A DNA stretch of 22,486 nucleotides from an uncultured Prevotella sp. (GTDB lineage: Bacteria > Bacteroidota > Bacteroidia > Bacteroidales > Bacteroidaceae): positions 1 to 22,486 of the forward strand of contig CAAGKM010000044.1 of NCBI GenBank assembly GCA_900770395.1, written 5' to 3'. The notes beneath the pieces were generated by a model, which had not been told where the DNA came from, made no database searches, and worked only from the letters and a program-made list of their open reading frames with translations. Positions 1 to 7,623 of the stretch are shown here, piece by piece. The translations under genes were made by a program, and so were the position numbers. The first letter of the stretch is position 1. Each line of letters opens with the position of its first letter.

Positions 1-407
1 CGGCGGTGCATGTCTGGCGTGACCTCCTGCATGGTGTAGTATTGGGGGGAGTCCGTACTTTTCACCACTCTGATGAAACGTTCCATATCGCCGTCAGGCA
101 CCACAAGAGGCTCGTTCCGTGCTCCGCCCTTACGGAAACGGTACTGAAGCGTACTCGTACGCTCGACTACAGGGTCGAGCGTGTCCCTTGTCTCATGCAC
201 GAAAAGCAGGTCGGGGATGACTGCCACCTCTTTGGGCGTGCGCTTGCCTTTCTCCATGCAAAGCGTCCATCTCTTAGGGGTGAACACCTCCATATTCTCC
301 CGCTCGCTAAGCGTCTGCCATGCACGCTCCTTGGCTATAGGGCGTTTCAGGTCGCGTAGGACATACCATTTCTTCCCTGTGGCAGGGGTGTTGCTTAAAC
401 TTGTCAT
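1..407 (-). CDS. UpxY-family NusG-like transcription antiterminator (partial, 5' part)
   Basis: Open from an ATG at 407 to the window edge, about 135 codons with the 3' end missing. It starts MTSLSNTPATGKKWYVLRDL and continues with EVFTPKRW, GKRTPKEVAVIPDLLFVH and QYRFRKGG. The WYVLR start, the F-x-P-x-x-W segment and the P-D-L-L-F-V-H segment are the hallmarks of the NusG N-terminal (NGN) fold in Bacteroides UpxY proteins. Family knowledge: UpxY is the first gene of capsular polysaccharide loci and lets RNA polymerase read through the long operon from its 5' leader. An in-frame TAG 18 bases upstream makes 407 the first usable ATG. An invertible-promoter structure lies upstream. The polysaccharide genes expected downstream would be outside the window. 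Another NusG paralogue of the same fold is the main alternative. Confidence 0.8.
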   Translation of the reverse strand, partial: MTSLSNTPATGKKWYVLRDLKRPIAKERAWQTLSERENMEVFTPKRWTLCMEKGKRTPKEVAVIPDLLFVHETRDTLDPVVERTSTLQYRFRKGGARNEPLVVPDGDMERFIRVVKSTDSPQYYTMQEVTPDMHR

Positions 408-578
408 CTTTGGGTATGGGGCACTTCTCTAAGTCCTATATAATTTGCATGCGCCTGTAAATCATATAGTTATCATTTATGTTTCTCAAAGTTCGGCATC
501 CCCAAACAGTTTTACAATTAATATCGTGCATTATAATATAAGCCTGAGTATTCCTTTACCTCTTTCGGAGCCATTTTG

Positions 579-606
579 TGTACATCTCTTCGTAAGAGAG
601 GTACAT
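579..606. repeat. Left inverted repeat of invertible segment
   Basis: This 28-base arm has core CTCTTCGTAAGAG and flanking GTAC tetramers at 580-583 and 601-604. Its reverse complement occurs at 786-813 with a single mismatch (A at 584 opposite A at 809). Each arm is also an imperfect dyad around a central CGT, a shape typical of site-specific recombinase sites. Confidence 0.85.
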
Positions 607-785
607 TTTGTTGCAAAATTATACAAAATATAAGAAACAAAGGCACAAATAGCATATTTCTTGTTTTTCCATAACGTTATTTAACATAAATCAACAAAAT
701 TGTAAAACGTTTGTTGAGCAAAACGGGAATCATCAACAACCGCTCCTGCCTGCTTCTCAGTCAGTTAATTTTCCAAACAGTATCC
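607..785. promoter_or_regulatory. Putative invertible promoter segment upstream of upxY-like gene
   Basis: This 179-bp AT-rich block lies between the two 28-bp inverted repeats. It has no plausible coding region. It carries a minus-strand TAATTTTG box near its left end, pointing towards the upxY-like gene. At the other end only a weak plus-strand look-alike (TAATTTTC, 766-773) is present. Family knowledge: Bacteroides capsular loci are switched by inversion of promoter segments bounded by such repeats, upstream of upxY. The orientation seen would be ON. No recombinase gene is in the window, so a trans-acting invertase is inferred. The 171 bases from the left repeat to the gene would form the upxY leader. 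The 128 bases right of 813 hold no feature I recognise. Confidence 0.75.
614..641 (-). promoter_or_regulatory. Promoter inside invertible segment
   Basis: The minus strand has TAATTTTG (614-621), an exact match to the Bacteroidetes -7 pattern TAnnTTTG. A TTTG (638-641) lies 16 bases upstream, somewhat closer than the usual 19-20. Transcription would start near 607 and run leftwards through the left repeat towards the gene at 407. Confidence 0.6.
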
Positions 786-813
786 ATGTACCTCTCTTAC
801 GAAGAGAAGTACA
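786..813. repeat. Right inverted repeat of invertible segment
   Basis: The reverse complement of 579-606 over 28 bases with one mismatch. It includes flanking GTAC tetramers at 788-791 and 809-812, and the core CTCTTACGAAGAG. Confidence 0.85.
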
Positions 814-941
814 TTTTTGCTCAACAACCGTCACCTTATTTTCTGTATGTTTTTCTCAGGGCAAGTCCAGTGGGAACATGCCGTTCTACAATGATTTTAT
901 GATAAAAAGTCTATGAATAATGCAGGTTAGTGTGTGTATTG

Positions 942-1685
942 TTACTCAAAATAGAATGTGAGGACAATCATCTTGTTTTGTCCCCTGCGCACGCTGTTGG
1001 CGAACGGTCGCAGGTTTTCGTCGCGCAGCTCACTGGCGTGCTTCTTGTCCAGGCAGTCGGTAAGGCTGTAGCAGAACTTCAGCTCTGGGATAATCTTGAA
1101 GAAAGGCAGGTAGAAGTCGCAGCCCACGCCAACCTCAATCATTGTGTCCCAACGCTTTAGCTTCACATAGTCTTGGTCTTTGCCCGTGAGGTTTATCATG
1201 GGATTTACGCCTGCCATGATGTATGGGCGGTGGTTGTTGAAGCGCGGTGCGCTGAACTTCAGGTCTACGGGGAATGATATGTATGTGTTTTTCAGGTCCT
1301 GAGTGGTCTCACGTGGCACTCCGTTCTCGTCGGTGTTGTCCATGTCGCGGAATGTGAGATGCTTTGCCCCGAAGTGCATCGTTGGGTTGAGTCTCACTGC
1401 AAGATTGCTGTTGATTCTTGCCTCAGCCACCACTCCTACGCTAAATCCCGGGTTCCATTTGTCGGCGTCGCACAAGATGGTTCTCACCTGCTGTGTTCCG
1501 TCGTCGAGTGTGACTGTCTGCGGTCCTACGTTCTCAAGCTCAATGTCCTGCATGTTCATTCCAACAGAGATGCCGAAATGCAGCGGCCGCAAGTCTATGT
1601 ATGGCTTGTGCTGTACTGTGCGCTCCTGTGCCGACATCGTTGCAAACAGCGCGAGGAGTATCATTATAGTCTGTAATCTTCTCAT
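942..1685 (-). CDS. PorT-family outer-membrane beta-barrel protein
   Basis: 247 residues. A cleavable signal peptide (MRRLQTIMILLALFATMSAQ) is followed by strands of alternating polarity such as LHFGISVGMNM, LAVRLNPTMHFG, YISFPVDLKFSA, PYIMAGVNPMINL and IEVGVGCDFYLPFF. It ends in an aromatic-rich strand (IVLTFYFE), as outer-membrane barrels do. Length and the FGxSxGxN, FPVDLKF and PELKF segments fit the PorT family. Family knowledge: in Porphyromonas, PorT is needed for type IX secretion, but PorT-like barrels are also found in Bacteroidales without a full secretion system. No other type IX gene is visible here, so a secretion role is not claimed. It is a single gene, divergent from the ferredoxin. 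Confidence 0.72.
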   Translation of the reverse strand: MRRLQTIMILLALFATMSAQERTVQHKPYIDLRPLHFGISVGMNMQDIELENVGPQTVTLDDGTQQVRTILCDADKWNPGFSVGVVAEARINSNLAVRLNPTMHFGAKHLTFRDMDNTDENGVPRETTQDLKNTYISFPVDLKFSAPRFNNHRPYIMAGVNPMINLTGKDQDYVKLKRWDTMIEVGVGCDFYLPFFKIIPELKFCYSLTDCLDKKHASELRDENLRPFANSVRRGQNKMIVLTFYFE

Positions 1686-1774
1686 ACCTATTATATAATA
1701 ACGGGAAATGGGTTAGGATATTATGTGAATTATTATTTAGACAGAGTATGAATAACAAAAAAACATTATTATAG

Positions 1775-1807
1775 TTTAGGTAATCTCAGAAATAGTTTGT
1801 ACCTTTG
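1775..1807 (+). promoter_or_regulatory. Promoter of ferredoxin gene
   Basis: TACCTTTG at 1800-1807 matches TAnnTTTG. An imperfect upstream element (TTTA, 1775-1778) sits 21 bases away. The start codon follows 44 bases after the box. Confidence 0.7.
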
Positions 1808-1851
1808 CAATAGATTTTTTTGGTATTATTAATTTTAAATAGAAAATTATT

Positions 1852-2019
1852 ATGGCTTATGTAATTGGTGATGACTGTATCGCATGCGGTACATGTATCG
1901 ATGAGTGCCCAGTAGGAGCTATCTCTGAGGGCGACAAGTATTCTATCAATCCAGACGCTTGCACAGAGTGCGGCACATGTGCTGATGTATGTCCTTCTGA
2001 GGCTATCAGCCTTCCATAA
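1852..2019 (+). CDS. 2[4Fe-4S] bacterial-type ferredoxin
   Basis: A 55-residue protein, easily missed because of its size. It has two cluster-binding motifs, C-I-A-C-G-T-C-I-D-E-C-P near the N-terminus and C-T-E-C-G-T-C-A-D-V-C-P near the C-terminus. These are the classic C-x2-C-x2-C-x3-C-P pairs, each followed by a short acidic/hydrophobic turn (VGAISEG, SEAISLP). It carries electrons in the cytoplasm of anaerobes, for example with pyruvate:ferredoxin oxidoreductase or hydrogenases; the partner is not visible here. It has its own promoter upstream and a strong terminator just downstream, so it is monocistronic. The length is normal for clostridial-type ferredoxins. Confidence 0.95.
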   Translation: MAYVIGDDCIACGTCIDECPVGAISEGDKYSINPDACTECGTCADVCPSEAISLP

Positions 2020-2042
2020 GGATATATTGGGAATAGAATCAT

Positions 2043-2081
2043 AAAAGAGGGTGCTCTCATCAGCAGAGTCCCCTCTTTTTT
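2043..2081 (+). terminator. Rho-independent terminator after ferredoxin
   Basis: AAAAGAGGG pairs with CCCCTCTTTT. An inner CTCT/AGAG pairing lies around a 7-base loop, and a T run follows at 2075-2081. Confidence 0.85.
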
Positions 2082-2142
2082 AGTCTTTTCGGTTGTAAAA
2101 CGGATGAAATGCAAGAAAAATATGATATGAACCATTATGAAC

Positions 2143-2173
2143 TTGCACGGCAAAAATAATTGATTTACCTTTG
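2143..2173 (+). promoter_or_regulatory. Promoter of the fimbrillin/LRR/kinase operon
   Basis: TTG at 2143-2145, a 20-base spacer, then TACCTTTG at 2166-2173. This is a near-consensus Bacteroidetes primary sigma promoter. Transcription would begin near 2180, which rules out a start at 2160 and supports the ATG at 2208. No comparably clear promoter was seen before any of the next seven genes. Confidence 0.8.
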
Positions 2174-2207
2174 CACAGGAAACAATAATTTTAAACTATT
2201 TTGTATT

Positions 2208-3128
2208 ATGAAAATCAAGTCTCTAATGGCATTAATGATCTTGCCAATCGCATTCACATCCTGCTCGTCATCAGGCGGTGATGATGAGCCTTCACAGCAA
2301 CCTAACCAACCTGAGAAACCGGAAACTGTTAAGAAGGAGATTAAAATCGGAACAACAATTCTCACACGTGCCACCGACACCGGGTTTGATGCAAACGACC
2401 GTGCTGGTCTGTTTGTGGTGAACCGTGGGGCTGGTAATGTGAGCAATGAGCTAACTGCCACGGGCAATCATGTGAACAACATGAGGTTTACATATAATGG
2501 CACGTGGACTCCCGACTCTCCAATCTATTGGTCCGACGACAACACTCACGCCGACTTTTACTTCTATTTCCCTTATAAGTCAGGTATCACAGATGTGAAG
2601 GCTATGCCCTTCAGTGTTGCTACCGACCAAAGCACCGAAAGCAAATATAAGGCGAGTGAGCTGCTCATCGGTTCAACAAAGGACGTTGCTCCGACAGAGA
2701 GCAGCGTGAGAATTAACGTGGCTCATGCGCTCAGCCAGATGGTTGTTGTGGTGGCGGCAGGCAACGGATTCACTACTGAAAGCCTTGCGGCAGCCAATGT
2801 GAGCGTGGCAATCAATGGTGTGAAGACCTCCGCAACGGTTGATATTGCTTCAGCGGCGGTGACAGCCACAGGCGAGGCGCAGGTCATAAACCCATGGCTG
2901 GCTGACGGCACATACAAGGCTCTGATTGTTCCGCAGACAGTGGAGGAAACAAACCTCATAACAGTGAATGTGGACGGTAGAGACTTTAACCTGAAGAAAG
3001 GCTTTACTTTCCTGGGCGGCAAGAGCCATAAGTTCACCGTTACAGTGAGCAAGACAAGCAGCGGAGTCAATGTTGACATCACCCGGTGGGATACCGACGG
3101 TGTGGACAATGGCGGCGTGGCCGAATAA
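2208..3128 (+). CDS. Fimbrillin-like (Mfa1-like) surface lipoprotein
   Basis: 306 residues. The lipoprotein signal MKIKSLMALMILPIAFTSC puts the lipidated cysteine at residue 19, followed by a low-complexity acidic/proline linker (residues 20-42). The Bacteroidetes fimbrillin-like (Mfa_like_1) signature is clear: TRATDTGFDANDRAGLFV near residues 53-70, then PIYWSDD and ADFYFYFPY, VATDQST, and later ALIVPQTV. Family knowledge: these lipoproteins are type V pilus subunits or tip components, exported to the outer membrane and often matured by cleavage after an arginine; R54 sits at the equivalent place. It is first gene of the operon, 25 bases before the next, and is a clear paralogue of the N-terminal part of that gene and of the gene at 6730. 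Structural subunit versus adhesin cannot be told. Confidence 0.85.
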   Translation: MKIKSLMALMILPIAFTSCSSSGGDDEPSQQPNQPEKPETVKKEIKIGTTILTRATDTGFDANDRAGLFVVNRGAGNVSNELTATGNHVNNMRFTYNGTWTPDSPIYWSDDNTHADFYFYFPYKSGITDVKAMPFSVATDQSTESKYKASELLIGSTKDVAPTESSVRINVAHALSQMVVVVAAGNGFTTESLAAANVSVAINGVKTSATVDIASAAVTATGEAQVINPWLADGTYKALIVPQTVEETNLITVNVDGRDFNLKKGFTFLGGKSHKFTVTVSKTSSGVNVDITRWDTDGVDNGGVAE

Positions 3129-3153
3129 TAACCTTTAATACCATATATATAAT

Positions 3154-6100
3154 ATGAATACAAAATCATTTTACATAATATACAGTCTTCTTGCGGCATC
3201 GGTTTTGATGTCGTGCAGTGACAATGACTGGTTGGGCGACAGCAATATGGAAGGCAAGCAGAAGATAGAGCTTGCCGGCGACATAGAGCAAGTGCCCGTG
3301 ACGAGAGTAAACGACAACGGATTTGTTGACGGCGACGTGATGGGTGTATATATCGTTGATTATAACGGTGCCAATCCAGGTACGCTTCAGGTTAGCGGCA
3401 ACCGTGGTGACAACGTGCGCCACACATTCGACGAGGCGGAATATAAATGGAACTCCGCCTACGACGTGTATTGGAAGGACAAGCATACCAAGATTGATGT
3501 TTACGGATATTATCCTTTCGGAAATCCTGAAAGCATTGACGCATACGCTTTTACCGTGCAGCGCGACCAGAGCAAGGCTACTGAGGGCGGCGAGATGGGC
3601 GGCTATGAGGCGAGCGACTTCCTGTGGGGCAAGGCTGCCGAGGTGGCTCCCACAACGAGCGTTGTGCGCCTGTCAATGCAGCACCGCATGGCTAATGCCC
3701 GTGTGACCCTTGTCGAGGGTGCGGGATTCGCCGAGGGTGAATGGGCTTCGACCGAGAAGGGGGTCCTGGTTGCCAATCTTATTCGCGAGGCAACGGTTAA
3801 TCTTGCTGACGGAACAGTGAAGGCAAGCGGCGGTGTGGAGAAGACCGCAACAATCCCGTCGCGTGTCAACGACGAGTGGCGTGCCATCGTTGTGCCGCAG
3901 ACCGTAACGGCTGGCACCACTATGTTCAGCATCACTATCGGCGGTGTGGCGTATAAGTTCAATAAAAATGAGGACTTCACATATATTGCCGGTAAGATGT
4001 CGAACTTCGCCATACGTGTTGACAAGAAAGAGAACAGCGGACAATATGCCCTCACGCTCATCAGCGAGAGTATCACGGCATGGGAGAACGACCTCGTGAG
4101 CCACGATGCCACGGCTAAGGAATATGTTATTATCAATTCCACAGCTGGACATCTAAAGGAGGCGATAGAGGCGGCTGGAAAGGACTATGCAAAGATTAAG
4201 AACCTGAAGATAACGGGTCGTCTAAATACAAGTGATTTTGATTTTATGCGAAAAGATATGTCCAGTTTGAGTGCTCTTAACCTTAAGGAAGCAAGAGTGT
4301 ACGGTAAACGTGGAGATATGCCATGGTTTCAAGATGTATGGGACGAAGAGGAATTGCTTGATGTGATACCACAGCGTGCTTTCGATGATAAACTGACGCT
4401 TACAAGAATAGTGCTTCCCGATACGCTTAAAGCAATTGCTGACCGTGCATTCAGGCAGTGTACAAATCTTACAGGCTCAATTATCATTCCAGAGGGTGTG
4501 GAGAGCATTGGTCCAAGCGCATTTCTGTGGTGCAATTCTCTAACGGGGACTCTTTCTCTGCCTACAACATTGAAATATATTGGTGGTGGAGGTGCTGTTG
4601 ATATACATGGAGCATTTTTTGGTTGTAAGTTTAATTGTGAATTAGTGCTTCCTGACAAACTTGAATATATAGGACATAACGCATTTGGCGATAATAGCAA
4701 CTATTATGGTAATCTCAGATTACCAGCTAACCTTACTTTCCTTGGAGGTGGTGCATTTGCTGGAGACAAGAACCTCACAGGAGATCTTGAAATTCCAGAT
4801 AAGCTGAAATATATTAATTCGGATGCTTTTAATGGAACTGGATTTAATGGAAATCTTATACTTCATGACGGGCTACTCGGTATCAATGCGGCTGCGTTTG
4901 AGGGAGTTCCTCTCAAAGGTACACTTAATCTTCCTAAAAATCTTGGTAATGTTGGTGAAAGAGCTTTCAACGGATGTGATTTTTCAGGAGAGTTAAAGAT
5001 ACCGTCAACACTGGTTTCAATAGGTAATAAAGCTTTTGCCTATAACTGGCGACTTATGGGTATATTGGAATTTCCTGAGGGGATAGAGTCCATAGGTGCA
5101 GGAGCATTTGCAAATTGCCGTTCTATAGAAGGGCTTGTGTTCCCAGAAAGCCTTGAGTCCATAGGCTATGAAGCGTCATGGCTTGAGGATGGTGGAGCAT
5201 TCCAAGGATGTTATGGTATTGGTACTATTGTCTGTAAAGGAACTGTGCCTGCACATGTGCTTAGTGGCGCTTTCAATGGTGTTGCCAAGGACAACTTCAC
5301 TCTTGAGGTTCCAGAATCTGCAATTCATCAGTATCAGGCTGCAAACGGCTGGTGTGACTTCAAACGCATTGCCGCCCATCATGAATTGGTGTGCCGTCCG
5401 TCGGTGGCATGTGCCTTGAATACTGAGCACAAACAGACTCTCGTGATAAACTCTGAGGGCGAATGGGAAGTGGAGAGCAAGCCCGACTGGTGCGAGCTTT
5501 CACAAACTTCTGGCAGCAAGAAGACCGAGCTGACACTCACCATCAAGCAGATGGCGAAAGGAACAGGAAACAGAAACGGCGAGATAAAGTTCAGACTGAA
5601 GGACAAGGACTATACCCACACCTGTGCCGTTACACAGTATGACTATGAGTATGGCGAGGATCAGTGGCTCACCTTGCAGAATGCCACCCGTGGCAACAAC
5701 GGCGGCATAAACATTGTGTTTGTTGGCGACGGATACAACGGCAAGGACATTGCCGAGGGCAATTATCTGAAGGATATGCAGGAAGGCGTGGAGCATTTCT
5801 TCGGCATCGAGCCATACAAGACCTATCGCAATTACTTCAATGTATATACCCCGTTTGCCCTTTCTACCGAGAGTGGTGTGGGAACGGTGAACACCATACG
5901 CTATAACCGTTTCAACACAACGTTTACTGGCGGTGTGGGACTGAGGTGCGACTACGATGAGATGTTCCGCTATGCGCTCAACGCTCCTACCGTGACTGTG
6001 GATAACCTCTGCCAGACATTGATAGTGGTGATACCAAACAGCACCGACTACGGCGGTATCTGCCAGATGTGGGAGGACGGCTCGGCAATAGCTTTCTGTC

Positions 6101-6672
6101 CTAAGAGCACCTACGGTTATCCGCTCGACTCACGCGGAGTGATGCAGCATGAGGCAGGCGGTCACGGCTTCGGCAAGTTAGGTGATGAGTACATCTATCA
6201 CAATGCGTTTATTGATTTCTGCGATTGTACCTGTTGTGGACACGTGGATGCTGTGAACTGGGCTAAATCTCTTGGCTGGTACGACAACCTTTCGCTCACG
6301 GGCAAGATGCACCAGGTGCCATGGAGCCATCTGATATTCGATTCGCGCTACAGCGACATTGTTGACATCTTTGAGGGTGGATATATGCACAACCGCGGCG
6401 TGTTCCGCTCGGAACAGAACTCCTGCATGAACAACGACATTCCTTATTACAGCACAATCAGCCGCGAGAGCATTGTGAAGCGTATCAAGAGATATGCCGG
6501 CGAGGAATATTCGTTTGAGGAGTTTGTTGCCAACGACAAGCGTGATGCGGGAGCGGTGACCAGAACCGTTGGAGCATCGGCAGCACGTAATGTTCATTCG
6601 CATCAGTTGCCGCCTACAATTCACAAAGGCAGTCCGCTGAAATCGCTGAAGGCGAGAAAGGCAAGAAGGTAG
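3154..6672 (+). CDS. Fimbrillin-LRR(BspA)-BACON-peptidase M64 fusion lipoprotein
   Basis: 1172 residues. Lipoprotein signal with cysteine 21, then acidic SDND typical of surface export. Residues about 35-290 are a fimbrillin domain (TRVNDNGFVDGD, VYWKD, YGYYPFG, DQSKAT, YEASDFLWGK, IVVPQTV). Residues about 370-735 are BspA-type leucine-rich repeats (repeated AFxxCxxLxGxLxLPxxLxxIGxxAF). Residues about 745-831 are a BACON-type domain (WEVESKPDWCELSQTSG). Residues about 836-1130 are a metallopeptidase of the M64 (IgA peptidase) family, with NIVFVGDGYNG and the metal site HEAGGHGFGKLGDEY (H999, E1000, H1004). BACON plus M64 is a known pairing; an added pilin domain and LRR array is unusual. The LRR stretch is visibly AT-richer than its flanks. 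It probably acts on or near host glycoproteins at the cell surface; the substrate is unknown. Confidence 0.85.
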   Translation: MNTKSFYIIYSLLAASVLMSCSDNDWLGDSNMEGKQKIELAGDIEQVPVTRVNDNGFVDGDVMGVYIVDYNGANPGTLQVSGNRGDNVRHTFDEAEYKWNSAYDVYWKDKHTKIDVYGYYPFGNPESIDAYAFTVQRDQSKATEGGEMGGYEASDFLWGKAAEVAPTTSVVRLSMQHRMANARVTLVEGAGFAEGEWASTEKGVLVANLIREATVNLADGTVKASGGVEKTATIPSRVNDEWRAIVVPQTVTAGTTMFSITIGGVAYKFNKNEDFTYIAGKMSNFAIRVDKKENSGQYALTLISESITAWENDLVSHDATAKEYVIINSTAGHLKEAIEAAGKDYAKIKNLKITGRLNTSDFDFMRKDMSSLSALNLKEARVYGKRGDMPWFQDVWDEEELLDVIPQRAFDDKLTLTRIVLPDTLKAIADRAFRQCTNLTGSIIIPEGVESIGPSAFLWCNSLTGTLSLPTTLKYIGGGGAVDIHGAFFGCKFNCELVLPDKLEYIGHNAFGDNSNYYGNLRLPANLTFLGGGAFAGDKNLTGDLEIPDKLKYINSDAFNGTGFNGNLILHDGLLGINAAAFEGVPLKGTLNLPKNLGNVGERAFNGCDFSGELKIPSTLVSIGNKAFAYNWRLMGILEFPEGIESIGAGAFANCRSIEGLVFPESLESIGYEASWLEDGGAFQGCYGIGTIVCKGTVPAHVLSGAFNGVAKDNFTLEVPESAIHQYQAANGWCDFKRIAAHHELVCRPSVACALNTEHKQTLVINSEGEWEVESKPDWCELSQTSGSKKTELTLTIKQMAKGTGNRNGEIKFRLKDKDYTHTCAVTQYDYEYGEDQWLTLQNATRGNNGGINIVFVGDGYNGKDIAEGNYLKDMQEGVEHFFGIEPYKTYRNYFNVYTPFALSTESGVGTVNTIRYNRFNTTFTGGVGLRCDYDEMFRYALNAPTVTVDNLCQTLIVVIPNSTDYGGICQMWEDGSAIAFCPKSTYGYPLDSRGVMQHEAGGHGFGKLGDEYIYHNAFIDFCDCTCCGHVDAVNWAKSLGWYDNLSLTGKMHQVPWSHLIFDSRYSDIVDIFEGGYMHNRGVFRSEQNSCMNNDIPYYSTISRESIVKRIKRYAGEEYSFEEFVANDKRDAGAVTRTVGASAARNVHSHQLPPTIHKGSPLKSLKARKARR

Positions 6673-6710
6673 GAGGATTAGGAGTTGTAGGAAAATATAG
6701 GAAGAGTAAG
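6669..6710 (+). repeat. Degenerate 9-nt TAGGA repeat tract A
   Basis: About four spaced AGGA units at 9-10 base intervals, beginning at the stop codon of the M64 fusion gene and filling the gap before the next fimbrillin. The same kind of tract recurs at 8464 and 9434. Confidence 0.65.
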
Positions 6711-6729
6711 AATTTAAATAGATAAAATT

Positions 6730-7608
6730 ATGAAACGACACATTATATATATAATAGGTATGGCGCTTATGGGGCTTACTGCATGCTCTAATGACAGCGA
6801 GGAGATGCCAAAGAGCGCCAAAGAGACTCCGATGACATTCAGCGTGAGTCACCCCTCACAGACACGTGCCACAGCCACAGCTTTTGAGGAGGGTGACAAG
6901 ATAGGGCTGTTTGTGGCAGATGCCGTAGCGCCTTTAGAGATTGGCGGCAACCTCGTGAACAATGAGCCGCTGACACTCACCGCAGGTAATTGGACAGCAA
7001 GGCGCACCCTGTATTGGGATGACGGTACATACAACGCATATGCTTATTATCCTTATATGGCGGTAGAGTCGATAGAGGATCAGCCAGTGAGTGTGGCAAC
7101 CGACCAGAGCACGCTAGCCAAGGATGACGAAATGAGCGCATACGAGGCAAGCGACTTGCTTTATGCCAAGACCGCAGGAGTGACAGCATCAACATCACCT
7201 GTGCCTCTCACATTCAGACACATCATGAGTAAGCTCACCATAAAACTGGTGAAAGGTGAGGACTTTGAGGGTGACATGCCTACCGATGCTCAGGTGTTTA
7301 TCCACAATACTGTGCCAACTGCCACGGTAGACATTAGCGCAGGAGTGGTGACCCGCAACGCAAAAGGTGCAAGGCAGACCATCAAGGCACGGCAGGAGAG
7401 CGACTTCACCTTCGGGGCTATTATTGTGCCGCAGCGTCTTGACAACCGTGTGCCGTTTGTTGAGGTGATAATGAAGGGTGTGAGCTATCTCTTTGAGAGC
7501 AAGTTTCTGTTCAAGCCCGGAGTGGACCATCTCGTGAACCTTGTCATTGACGATAATCCTGAGAATGTCAAGATTGAGATTGGCGGTGAGATTGAGAACT
7601 GGCAGTAA
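6730..7608 (+). CDS. Fimbrillin-like (Mfa1-like) surface lipoprotein
   Basis: 292 residues. Lipoprotein signal MKRHIIYIIGMALMGLTAC with cysteine 19, followed by SNDSEE, an acidic stretch like the surface-export signals of Bacteroidetes lipoproteins. Fimbrillin motifs: QTRATATAFEEGDKIGLFV (R46 in the presumed maturation position), TLYWDDG, AYAYYPYM, VATDQST, AYEASDLLYAK, FRHIMSKLTIKL, AIIVPQRL, and a final GGEIENWQ strand. It shares these blocks in the same order with the genes at 2208 and 3154, so the three domains probably arose by local duplication. The gene lies 57 bases after the M64 fusion and 15 before the next gene. It is probably a pilus-type or adhesin subunit displayed on the outer membrane. 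Confidence 0.85.
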   Translation: MKRHIIYIIGMALMGLTACSNDSEEMPKSAKETPMTFSVSHPSQTRATATAFEEGDKIGLFVADAVAPLEIGGNLVNNEPLTLTAGNWTARRTLYWDDGTYNAYAYYPYMAVESIEDQPVSVATDQSTLAKDDEMSAYEASDLLYAKTAGVTASTSPVPLTFRHIMSKLTIKLVKGEDFEGDMPTDAQVFIHNTVPTATVDISAGVVTRNAKGARQTIKARQESDFTFGAIIVPQRLDNRVPFVEVIMKGVSYLFESKFLFKPGVDHLVNLVIDDNPENVKIEIGGEIENWQ

Positions 7609-7623
7609 TAACACAAAACAGGT

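Noticed and set aside
6..432. Plus-strand reading frames at the left edge
   Set aside because: They have no family motifs and lie opposite the upxY-like gene, whose minus-strand translation shows a clear NusG N-terminal domain.
607..785. Insertion sequence bounded by the 28-bp inverted repeats
   Set aside because: There is no transposase and no room for one in 179 bp, and no target duplication was seen; an internal promoter facing the upxY-like gene fits an invertible switch better than a MITE, though a MITE is not fully excluded.
1857..2153. Minus-strand 98-residue frame opposite the ferredoxin
   Set aside because: Its sequence is the complement of the two cysteine motifs and the terminator; the ferredoxin explains the region.
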